From positions 1 through 26,063 of the forward strand of contig JBBAEA010000037.1 in the NCBI GenBank assembly GCA_041656175.1: a DNA stretch of 26,063 nt, written 5' to 3'. The position numbers and the translations under genes are program-made. Each line of letters starts with the position of its first letter. The stretch's first letter is position 1. This document shows, piece after piece, positions 1 through 7,104 of the stretch. The notes under the pieces are model-generated. The model made no database searches and was not told the origin of the DNA. It saw only the letters and a list, made by a program, of their open reading frames with translations. Source of the stretch: JBBAEA01 sp041656175 (GTDB lineage Bacteria > Myxococcota_A > Bradymonadia > UBA4248).

Positions 1-102
1 TTTATATAATTGCGAGAAGTTCCCAATGTACAGGCATTTTATTCTGTATTGCGTGGTAATGCAAGGATTTTGTACGTTTTTGACTTTTTCAACAGGCTGT
101 AA

Positions 103-175
103 CGCGGGGACACCCCGCGACGCCCCGTCCAGTTTTTGGCGAAACAGGACTTTGCGGCTGCCCTACTCGCCCCCC
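103..175. repeat. Intergenic hairpin element, copy 1 (C-tract end)
   Basis: The element begins with a perfect 7-bp stem, CGCGGGG/CCCGCG-type arms at 103-109 and 113-119 with loop ACA. A second hairpin follows at 127-150, where GTCCAGTTT pairs with AAACAGGAC with one mismatch around loop TTGGCG. It closes with a C6 tract at 170-175. The same modular order (GGGG/CCCC mini-hairpin or G-tract, central hairpin, C6) is seen near 5402-5552 and 12231-12372. The sequence just after the C-tract (CGA then TTGTTCAG) resembles that after the third copy (CGA then TTGTCGTTCAG). That the three are one family is inference from layout and short shared words. Confidence 0.45.
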
Positions 176-254
176 GACGCGATTGTTCAGACCGTCCTTG
201 CACTCATTGTAGTAGTAGCCTTATACAATGTTTTCTTGCTGCAACTTTGAATGT

Positions 255-283
255 TTGAATTGTCAACTAAATTATTGTATAAT
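255..283 (+). promoter_or_regulatory. Putative sigma-70 promoter for the gene at 346
   Basis: A perfect -10 hexamer TATAAT lies at 278-283, and a -35-like TTGAAT at 255-260 with a 17-bp spacer. The coding start is about 60 bases downstream. No operator is obvious. Confidence 0.5.
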
Positions 284-345
284 TCCCTGTGGGTGAGGTG
301 GGAACTTAATATTGGGTGGTACTTCAGCTTTAAACAGAGGCGGCT

Positions 346-1380
346 GTGAAAAGATTTCTTGGTGTTTTAGCATTAATCCTATGTATGTGCGCTGGAGCGA
401 CCGTATTTGCTCAGGAAGATAGCGGGAGCGGGCGCTTTTCAGAAGGACAGCGGTTACTGAACCAACAGGCTTTTGAAGCGACAAGTGAAAATGACTTTAA
501 GAAAGCCGAAGGTCTCTACAAGTCAATGCTTCTTTTGGGAGAGCACAACGTCACATACCTTAACCTTGGTAGAGCGTATCTTAAACAAGGCAAGTGTATG
601 GAAGCAGCTTCTACGCTCAACAAAGTTGAATCTGCCCCACAAGTCGAGGGTGTCCCCCTTGAGGGGATTTTGGCGAGATTGACCGAATATAGGGAAGAAA
701 TGACGGAACTATGTACGGCTCGTATGGTTCTTGATTGCAAACCCAAAGAGCTCTTAGTCTCGATTGATAGTGGCGAAGAGTTCGTCTGTCATGAAGCGCC
801 TATACCCATGTCTCCAGGTAACCACACCTTTATCATGCGTTACCAATACCCCGGTAATCCATCCTTCGACAACGCGGCCACCATGGATGACCTTACTGCT
901 AACGAAATTACTACGGTACAATTAACCGTCGAAAACTCCGCTGAAATGATTCGATGCGGTGGAATGACTTATGAAGAGAGGGAGCAGAAATCTAAGCTCT
1001 TCAAAATTCTTGGCTGGTCATTTGTTGCTGTAGGTGCTATTGGGGTTGCAGGTTCTGCAGGGTGGTTAGGGTACGAATTCTTAGATATAAGAGAAAGTCT
1101 GCGCAAGCATAACGATGACCCTGAATTTACCGAGGACGAGCATAGCTCCGCCTCTGTGCGCAAAGAAAAATTCGACAAAAATAAATTATATGCCTTCATA
1201 GGCATTGGTATCGGAAGTGCGTTCGCTATCACTGGTATTACGCTGCTTATCTTTGATGCTATCCAACATAGTGGCGACTGTACGGCGCTAGCTTGTGCGC
1301 CTAAAAAAGGCTTGGAACTCTATCCCGTCTTTGGCGCTGGTTCAGATGGAGCGAATTTTGGCTTAAATCTTAAGTTTTAA
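346..1380 (+). CDS. Secreted TPR/PEGA-like membrane protein of unknown function
   Basis: The GTG start is preceded by AGAGG six bases upstream. The 344-residue product opens with a signal peptide (MKRFLGVLALILCMCAGATV, cleavage probably after VFAQ). Residues about 30-100 look like TPR helices (NVTYLNLGRAYLKQGKCMEAA). Residues about 125-180 form a beta-rich PEGA-like stretch (SPGNHTFIMRYQYPG). Two transmembrane helices follow at about 219-243 and 282-305. This build of signal peptide, TPR, PEGA and membrane helices is common among envelope proteins of Myxococcota and relatives, usually of unknown role. It is transcribed alone, with a promoter at 255-283 and a terminator at 1400-1429. I would not assign a specific function. 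Confidence 0.75.
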   Translation: MKRFLGVLALILCMCAGATVFAQEDSGSGRFSEGQRLLNQQAFEATSENDFKKAEGLYKSMLLLGEHNVTYLNLGRAYLKQGKCMEAASTLNKVESAPQVEGVPLEGILARLTEYREEMTELCTARMVLDCKPKELLVSIDSGEEFVCHEAPIPMSPGNHTFIMRYQYPGNPSFDNAATMDDLTANEITTVQLTVENSAEMIRCGGMTYEEREQKSKLFKILGWSFVAVGAIGVAGSAGWLGYEFLDIRESLRKHNDDPEFTEDEHSSASVRKEKFDKNKLYAFIGIGIGSAFAITGITLLIFDAIQHSGDCTALACAPKKGLELYPVFGAGSDGANFGLNLKF

Positions 1381-1399
1381 AGCCATATTGTATGAAACT

Positions 1400-1429
1400 A
1401 GGCAAGCCTTTTGGTTTGCCTTTTTTTTT
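1400..1429 (+). terminator. Rho-independent terminator after the TPR/PEGA-like gene
   Basis: Nine base pairs with one G-U pair form from AGGCAAGCC (1400-1408) and GGTTTGCCT (1413-1421) around a TTTT loop, followed by an unbroken T run to 1429. It lies 20 bases after the stop codon at 1378-1380. Confidence 0.85.
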
Positions 1430-1680
1430 GTGCTTGGCGCGGCGTCTATGCATCTTTTTAGTAATCCTTACCCTAACTTAGTGTAAAGAGGCGTTTAGCG
1501 CAAGCGCAGAAAGGCTCTAAAGCATTCCCCCCCCATCCGTTTAACTAAGTCACTTTTTCAATCTGCAGGGAGTTGATCCAAAGTGCTTTTGAGGTTAGCT
1601 TAGTGGCGGGGAATAGTGTTGTGGGCAAGCAGTTTTTATTTAAGAAACTTGCATAACTGATTGACTTAAGAAATAGGCGC
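1430..1680. other. Intergenic region with a C8 tract, no gene seen
   Basis: No supported gene. It contains the word GCGTTTAGCG (about 1491-1500), also present inside the intergenic element at 5402-5552, and a C8 tract near 1526-1533. It may therefore hold a degenerate copy of that element. I could not define a confident promoter for the gene at 1681. Confidence 0.4.
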
Positions 1681-3252
1681 ATGAACCAGCATTTTGATGA
1701 AAAGCAAGACGATACTGGCTTATCTGAGTTTTTAGCTGCGGAGCTCGATCCAGATGCCGCGGAATTACTGCGGGATCTCGAAGATGATGACGAAACGAAT
1801 AATGAGCTCAGTGAAGAAGCCGAAATGCCGCGCCTAAGTAACCCCTCGCTAGCTAGTGTCATGGCGGCGACTCCATCGACTATCTTAGATGGCGTTGCAT
1901 CCCAAGAGCGCAGTTTATCCTTGGGTAGTGCTGAATTTCCTAGTATATCGCGCAGTCACCCATCCTTGGCACCCGTGGCAAAAGCTGAGCAAGCTAGCGA
2001 AACGGAAGCTGATATGGAATCAGACGCGATGGCACAAGAGGAATTCCTCGCTGGTAAAACCATACCACAACTCATGCTGGTTCAGCTCGCCAAGCCCGCA
2101 AGCGACGCTGAGGTGGAAGAAGCGGTGGCAGATAACGGCGATGAAGAAGAGTCGTATGATTCTGAGCAAGAGTTAAGTGGAAACGAAATAGAGGAAAATG
2201 AGCAAAGTAGCGCCGATAAACCAAAGCCTCCACTGCCCAGTGCTGTAAACGAAAAGCAACAAAAGTCTAGTTCCTCCGAAAAGTTGGCAACCGTCGATGC
2301 CGAAGGGAAAACGGCAGAGAGCAAAGCTGTGTCTAGACCACCGCGTAAACCCTCTGCACCGCCCCCCGTTCCGGCACAAGCGCCGCAGCGCATGCTCAAA
2401 GATAATGAAATTGCGCTTACCACTGAAGCGCTCAGTGCAATGTGCGCTGGTGGACTACTCGATGAAGCCCATGATCTGGAGAAGCACAGCTTCACAGATA
2501 ATAGCTGGTATACGCAGATCTTTAATGATGATTTCTTGCGCACGATACCAAGTGATGTAGACCGCCAGTCTAGGCGAGAGACAAAGTTTATTATCGATAG
2601 ATTAGGGATGCAGGAAGGAGCGAGGATGCTAGACCTTTGCTGTGGCTATGGTCGGCACACGCTGCTTATGTCTCAGCAAGGCTTTGATATGGTTGGCTTT
2701 GACCTATCGATGATCATGCTCAAAAAAGCGCTAGCCGACGCTCAAAAATCGGGGCTTTCCATTAAGTTTGTTCACGGGGATATGCAAAAGCTGTCCTTTA
2801 AATCCATATTTGATGGCATTTACAACGTTCAGACTTCTTTCGGTTATTTTAACGATCAAAAGAATTTTAAAGTACTCCAAGGTATTTTGCACGCACTAAA
2901 GCCCGGCGGACGCTTCTTGATTGAAACAATAAACCGAGACTTTTTTGTCGATCAACTACCGCACCGCGTTTTCTGGAAAGGTGTAGACTGCACCTTATTT
3001 GAGGAGGTCGATATCGATCATTTCCTCGGTGTGCTCAAGGTCAAGCGTTCCTTTGTTTTTAATGACTCTGTACGCGCGCCTTGGGAGCAGTATATCAATA
3101 TTCGACTCTACACCGCTGCTGAACTTCGTGGTCTACTTCTACGCGCTGGCTTTGATATTATTGAGCTTTCGGGTGGTTATTCTTTGCCAGGTGCATTCTT
3201 TGGTGCACAGTCGCCGCGCATCATCTTCGTTGCCGAGCGCCCCATCAAGTAA
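1681..3252 (+). CDS. Class I SAM-dependent methyltransferase with long acidic N-terminal extension
   Basis: The 523-residue product has two parts. Residues 1 to about 265 are low-complexity, rich in Glu, Asp, Ser and Ala, with a Pro-rich hinge (RPPRKPSAPPPVPAQAP near 220-235); they look disordered. Residues about 300-523 form a Rossmann methyltransferase: motif I LDLCCGYGRHT at 317-327 binds SAM, followed by VGFDLS (motif II acidic residue), HGDMQKL, and GGRFLIETIN after motif IV. The substrate cannot be told from sequence; the fold fits the Methyltransf_25/11 group, whose members act on small molecules or proteins. The ATG has only a weak upstream site. The acidic extension is the odd feature and suggests protein binding. 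Confidence 0.8.
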   Translation: MNQHFDEKQDDTGLSEFLAAELDPDAAELLRDLEDDDETNNELSEEAEMPRLSNPSLASVMAATPSTILDGVASQERSLSLGSAEFPSISRSHPSLAPVAKAEQASETEADMESDAMAQEEFLAGKTIPQLMLVQLAKPASDAEVEEAVADNGDEEESYDSEQELSGNEIEENEQSSADKPKPPLPSAVNEKQQKSSSSEKLATVDAEGKTAESKAVSRPPRKPSAPPPVPAQAPQRMLKDNEIALTTEALSAMCAGGLLDEAHDLEKHSFTDNSWYTQIFNDDFLRTIPSDVDRQSRRETKFIIDRLGMQEGARMLDLCCGYGRHTLLMSQQGFDMVGFDLSMIMLKKALADAQKSGLSIKFVHGDMQKLSFKSIFDGIYNVQTSFGYFNDQKNFKVLQGILHALKPGGRFLIETINRDFFVDQLPHRVFWKGVDCTLFEEVDIDHFLGVLKVKRSFVFNDSVRAPWEQYINIRLYTAAELRGLLLRAGFDIIELSGGYSLPGAFFGAQSPRIIFVAERPIK

Positions 3253-3377
3253 ACGCAGCAGGGATCCATTTTTAAACTTAACGCCTTACTTTAAGCTGGC
3301 AGGGCAGTGGGTTTAATGAGGATGATAGGGTTTACGCGAGCATTAGGCTGCTAGAACACTGAATATGTCATACTTAT

Positions 3378-3424
3378 AGCGCCAAAAACTTGCATCTTTA
3401 GCACTTGTGTATAGCTTTGGCGCT
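3378..3424. other. Inverted repeat upstream of the HEAT-like gene
   Basis: The nine-base arms AGCGCCAAA (3378-3386) and TTTGGCGCT (3416-3424) are perfect complements separated by 29 bases. The repeat ends about 55 bases before the ATG at 3480, so it could be an operator or an mRNA hairpin. There is no T run. The role is a guess. Confidence 0.3.
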
Positions 3425-3479
3425 TGTAGGGGAATAGTCTGTATTCTTCTTATATATTCCACATATAACAAGGTTTAAG

Positions 3480-4208
3480 ATGGGAATTTTCGATAAATTA
3501 AAGGCAATATTTAAGCCTACACCAGAGCAGAAGGCAGAGCGTTTACTCGCTCGCATCAGTAATATGTACAGCCAAACACAGGATAGGCAGTATTATCTGC
3601 ATCAAACCCGTGAATTGGGCGGTGAATTAGCGGCAAAAAATCTTATTCGTCGTTTTACCTGTACCTGTGAAAACAGCACGGTCGATGCCGATGAAAAAGA
3701 GTTGACGATGCAACTTTTGCTTAGCTTGGGTCAAGATGCTGTGGAACCACTAAAGCATCATTTATTCCACAACGACAAAGACTTTAACTGGCCATACCGC
3801 ACTTTGGCTCAAATTATCGATGAAGCGGAACTTATCTCTTTCCTCATTGAGATACTTGAAGAGATCGGACCCGAATACGTCCGCGATCCAGAGAGAAAAG
3901 AGCAGATTATGCTCATAGCCAAGTCCTTCGACTCGGAGCCGCTAGCCAAAGCCATTTTACCTTATTTGGGCGACGACAACGAGACCATACGCTTTGTGGC
4001 GGCCGATTCTGCTATTGCACACGCTTATCCTTTTAATATAGAAGCGCTATCGGAACGCTTGGCGCTCGAAGAATCGCAACGCGTAATTGCCCATATTGCT
4101 GATGCTTTTAAAACCAATGGCTGGACAGTATCGCCTTGTAATCGCGAGGAAATTACTAGCCGCCTACCCCAAGCCTATAAGCTTAGGTCAAACTGTTCGA
4201 TAGCGTAG
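3480..4208 (+). CDS. HEAT-repeat-like protein
   Basis: This 242-residue soluble helical protein starts at ATG with AAGG eight bases upstream. It has a charged N-terminus (MGIFDKLKAIFKPTPEQKAE), then helical pairs resembling HEAT/Armadillo repeats, such as LLLSLGQDAVEPLKHHL and AILPYLGDDNETIRFVAADS with the typical decay-and-Asp pattern. No signal peptide or membrane segment is seen. Such proteins serve as binding scaffolds; no enzyme motif is visible. The stop codon at 4206-4208 is 25 bases from the next gene's ATG, so the two are probably cotranscribed. Any link to tRNA modification is inferred from position only. Confidence 0.7.
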   Translation: MGIFDKLKAIFKPTPEQKAERLLARISNMYSQTQDRQYYLHQTRELGGELAAKNLIRRFTCTCENSTVDADEKELTMQLLLSLGQDAVEPLKHHLFHNDKDFNWPYRTLAQIIDEAELISFLIEILEEIGPEYVRDPERKEQIMLIAKSFDSEPLAKAILPYLGDDNETIRFVAADSAIAHAYPFNIEALSERLALEESQRVIAHIADAFKTNGWTVSPCNREEITSRLPQAYKLRSNCSIA

Positions 4209-4233
4209 TTTGAGCGGTTTTCCTCTTAAATCC

Positions 4234-5292
4234 ATGCCAATTTTTATCGACAAAATTCAGCTTCCCTACAACACAGCGATAGCGCCCATGGAAGGAATCA
4301 CCGACGCCGCTTTTCGCAAGCTGCTTCGACGTTTGGGGGGCTGCGGTTTGAGCGTGACGGAGTTTGTAAACTGCGAAGCGTTAACGCGTGATGTTCGTCG
4401 AATTTGGGCAAAAGCCGAAGTTTATGAGGACGAAAGGCCAGCATCCGTGCAAATATACGGCAGAAAAGTGGAATCGCTCGCCAAAGCTGCGGCAATGTGC
4501 GAAGAGCGTGGAGCGCAGATCATCGACCTCAATTTGGGTTGCCCAGCGAAGCAGGTTGTTGCGGGAAACGCTGGCAGTGCTTTGATGCGTGAACCAGAGC
4601 TATGCAGCGAAATCTTTCAAGCCGTAGAGTCTGCTATAAGCATACCCTTTACCGTAAAAATGCGGCTAGGCTGGGATTCCCATAGCTTAAACGCCGTTGA
4701 TATCGCCACGCGCGCCCAAGATGCGGGCGCCAAGATGGTGGTAGTTCACGGACGCACGCGGGCTGAAGCTTATCGTGGCAAAGCGCGCTGGGATATGGTG
4801 GCTCCAGTTGTTGAAGCGCTAAAAATTCCTGTCATGGTAAACGGCGATATTCTGACGCTTCAAGATGCGCGCGATGCACTCAAACAAAGTAAAGCGCAGG
4901 GAATCATGGTGGGGCGCGGACTTTTGCGCAATCCTTGGCTATTGCGCCAAATTTCGGATGAAGCCCAAGGACGCGAAATTTACTCGCCCTGTTTAGACGA
5001 AAGACTGCATTTTATTTTCGAGTACATGGAGCTACTACAAGATTCACTGCTCTCGCCGACTGCTGTACTCGGACGCGTAAAGTGTTTTGTGGGCTATTTT
5101 ACAAGAGCACTGGCCTATGCTTCCCAGATGCGCCAACAAGCGTACCGATCACGCGATCTTGAAGAACTAAGAGGCCACTTATTGCATTACTTTGATGTGC
5201 TCAAGGCTGAGAAGCTTGATGATATCTTTGACCGCCATGTTACCGAAGGCCAAGACCCCAATTTACGCGAGGGCGATCCGCGCAGCTTTTAG
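4234..5292 (+). CDS. dusB: tRNA-dihydrouridine synthase (DusB-like)
   Basis: The FMN-dependent enzyme reduces specific uridines of tRNA to dihydrouridine using NAD(P)H. Family motifs appear in order: APMEGITDAAFR (FMN-binding start of the TIM barrel), QIYGR, the signature LNLGCPAKQVVAGNAGSALM with catalytic Cys at residue 103, VKMRLGWD, VVHGRTRAEAYRGKARWD, PVMVNGDI and GIMVGRGLLRNPWL. The length, 352 residues, is normal. I chose the ATG at 4234, close to the usual family start; an in-frame TTG at 4210 would add eight residues but has no better ribosome site. The pattern is nearest to DusB among the bacterial Dus groups, but the subgroup is less sure than the family. Confidence 0.9.
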   Translation: MPIFIDKIQLPYNTAIAPMEGITDAAFRKLLRRLGGCGLSVTEFVNCEALTRDVRRIWAKAEVYEDERPASVQIYGRKVESLAKAAAMCEERGAQIIDLNLGCPAKQVVAGNAGSALMREPELCSEIFQAVESAISIPFTVKMRLGWDSHSLNAVDIATRAQDAGAKMVVVHGRTRAEAYRGKARWDMVAPVVEALKIPVMVNGDILTLQDARDALKQSKAQGIMVGRGLLRNPWLLRQISDEAQGREIYSPCLDERLHFIFEYMELLQDSLLSPTAVLGRVKCFVGYFTRALAYASQMRQQAYRSRDLEELRGHLLHYFDVLKAEKLDDIFDRHVTEGQDPNLREGDPRSF

Positions 5293-5401
5293 TATGAATT
5301 TAGAGTATCTTAAGGAAGCTCTAAACAATGTGAAAATTGCCAAAAACCTAGCTAGTCTGAACTCAGTCAAAAACTCGAATTTTGCTTTTTCGTGGTTTTA
5401 A

Positions 5402-5552
5402 GAGGGGGGAGCGCAAGATCAGCTGAAGAATTCGCTTAATGACGCACGCTTTGCAAAGGCTGAGCGTTTAGCGAAGACTTTGCAAAGCGTAGCGGAATTT
5501 AGCGAATTGAGAAGCAAGCTTGCGCGCGGGGGGAAACCTCCCCCCGCCCCCC
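5402..5552. repeat. Intergenic hairpin element, copy 2, between convergent genes
   Basis: The element starts with a G6 tract and AGCGC and ends with C-tracts. Inside, a long imperfect inverted repeat pairs 5411-5417 with 5519-5525 (GCGCAAG/CTTGCGC), 5429-5436 with 5501-5508 (AATTCGCT/AGCGAATT), and 5446-5458 with 5478-5490. The last arms each contain the self-complementary word CTTTGCAAAG. The right end has a perfect GCGGGGGG/CCCCCCGC stem at 5526-5547 with loop AAACCT. It occupies the gap between the stops of dusB and the flippase, so it may also act as a two-way terminator. Confidence 0.55.
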
Positions 5553-5572
5553 AAAACTAGCCCTTTATAGCG

Positions 5573-7012
5573 TTAATGCTTAGTTTCTGGGCGCAAAACT
5601 TGTAGAAGTTTTTTAAGGTCGGAGTTAAATATTATTGCCAAAATCACGAAAGATGCCGAAGAATATATCAAACACTCCCACCAAAGCCGAATAAAATCTA
5701 GCTTTACAAGCAAAACGGCGAGTGCTAGGAACGCAAGGAGCGGCGGCAAGACGCGGATAACTTCGAGCAAACTCTTGGCTTGGATGCCGAGGCGATTGAT
5801 GGCAAAATGGATGTTTGACGCGGCGGAAATGCTATTGGCGGCAATAAGAATGATAGCGAGTCGCATGGGGCTGAGCGCACTTTGAAGGGCGAGTATGCCG
5901 AGAATCATGAAGGAAAGCCGAGCGATGGAGGAGAAAACGCGTCGGCGCTCGCCGTTGAAGGCGATGATGACACCTTCAATGAGGTCGAATGAAAAGATGA
6001 CGGCAGCAGCGAATAGGACTTGGGCGATGGGTGTAGCGTCGGTCCATTCTGCGCCGTAAACGCTGGGAATGAAGCGTAGCCACACGTAGCCTACGGCGCT
6101 GACGCAAAGGGGAACGAGTAGGAGATAGCGTAGAACTTGTGTAAATAGCGCGCGACAAGCCTGAATATTGTTCTGTAATTTTGCGAAACCAGCGAATAAA
6201 ACATTGCATGCGGCGCCAGTGAGCGAAGATATGGGGTTGATGGCAATTTGTAGTGAAATATTGTAATAACCGAGTGGTAAAGGCGATAGGATGCTGGAGA
6301 GTAGGAGTTTGTCGAGGTTGTAGAAAAGTTGTGTAAGTACGAGGGAGAACACTTGCCACATGCTGAAGCTGAATAATTTTTGAAAACTGCGAAGTCGGAG
6401 AGCTAATTTTGGGCGCCAATCGACAGCGATGCTGGCGGTGAGGTAGCGAACGAGGCGTTGGAATACGAGCGCAATAGCGATGCTCATGGCGCCAAAACCG
6501 AGTACGGCGAGTGCAAGGCTTGAGCTTGCGAATGCGATCTCTCCAGCGATATCGCGAGCGGCTAGGGAGTTAAAGCGTAGGTCGCGTTGTAATTTTACGT
6601 TGGGTACGACGGCGAGTACGGATAGTGGGATGGCAAATGCGGCGATGGGGAGTAGTCCTTTGAGCGAGGGTGCATTAACGGCGATGCTGATGGGGTCGGC
6701 GAAATACAGCAGGGCGAGTGCAGAGACTGTGGCGGTGATGATATTGAGGGTGTAGACGCTGTGGAAGTCTGACTCGTCGAGTTGTTGGTGTTTAATGAGT
6801 GCGGTGCCGAGTCCGAGGTCTGCGAAGGTAATGGGTAGGTTTACGCAAACCATAATGAGTGCGGTGTATCCTATTTCTGTGGGGCTAAGCCAAAGAGGTA
6901 GGAGCAATACGCTGACTATGCGCAAAGACATGGCTAGTAGGCGTGCGCCCATGGAAGCGACTAGGCCGCCCGTGATTTTTTTTGATATTTTGTCTTGGCT
7001 TGAATGGGTCAT
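5573..7012 (-). CDS. Wzx-like lipopolysaccharide/polysaccharide flippase
   Basis: This 479-residue integral inner-membrane protein has about 12-14 hydrophobic segments and belongs to the MOP exporter superfamily (Polysacc_synt family, WzxC-like). Family members flip undecaprenyl-linked oligosaccharides across the inner membrane for capsule, O-antigen or exopolysaccharide. Supporting features are the amphipathic N-terminus (SKKITGGLVASMGARLLAM) followed by PLWLSPTEIGYTALIM, and the mid-protein block NLDKLLLSSILSPLPLGYYN then NPISSLTGAACNVLFAGFAKLQ, which follows the WzxC pattern of a second-half start after a basic loop. No glycosyltransferases flank it, so the exported glycan is unknown. It diverges from the kinase gene across 92 bases. 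Confidence 0.85.
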   Translation of the reverse strand: MTHSSQDKISKKITGGLVASMGARLLAMSLRIVSVLLLPLWLSPTEIGYTALIMVCVNLPITFADLGLGTALIKHQQLDESDFHSVYTLNIITATVSALALLYFADPISIAVNAPSLKGLLPIAAFAIPLSVLAVVPNVKLQRDLRFNSLAARDIAGEIAFASSSLALAVLGFGAMSIAIALVFQRLVRYLTASIAVDWRPKLALRLRSFQKLFSFSMWQVFSLVLTQLFYNLDKLLLSSILSPLPLGYYNISLQIAINPISSLTGAACNVLFAGFAKLQNNIQACRALFTQVLRYLLLVPLCVSAVGYVWLRFIPSVYGAEWTDATPIAQVLFAAAVIFSFDLIEGVIIAFNGERRRVFSSIARLSFMILGILALQSALSPMRLAIILIAANSISAASNIHFAINRLGIQAKSLLEVIRVLPPLLAFLALAVLLVKLDFIRLWWECLIYSSASFVILAIIFNSDLKKLLQVLRPETKH

Positions 7013-7104
7013 AACTTGCGATTTTTTGCTAATACGCTAACTTTGCACTTGGCGTGCGTATAGTAAGGTACGGCGCAAGGGTGCTTGAATTAGCGGGAGA
7101 AGCA

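Larger units (their letters stand above)
1..345. other. Intergenic region, no convincing gene
   Basis: I see no gene here. A short open frame at 26-250 overlaps a hairpin-rich repeat element (103-175), resembles no family I know and has no ribosome binding site, so I read it as chance. The stretch holds that repeat element and, at 255-283, a promoter-like pair leading into the gene that starts at 346. Confidence 0.6.

Noticed and set aside
26..250. Open frame of 74 residues at the left edge
   Set aside because: It overlaps a hairpin-rich repeat element, has no ribosome binding site and no recognizable family pattern.
7054..7104. Earlier GTG start for the zinc-ribbon kinase
   Set aside because: It would add 17 residues before the zinc ribbon without a ribosome site, while the GTG at 7105 has GGGAG at proper spacing.
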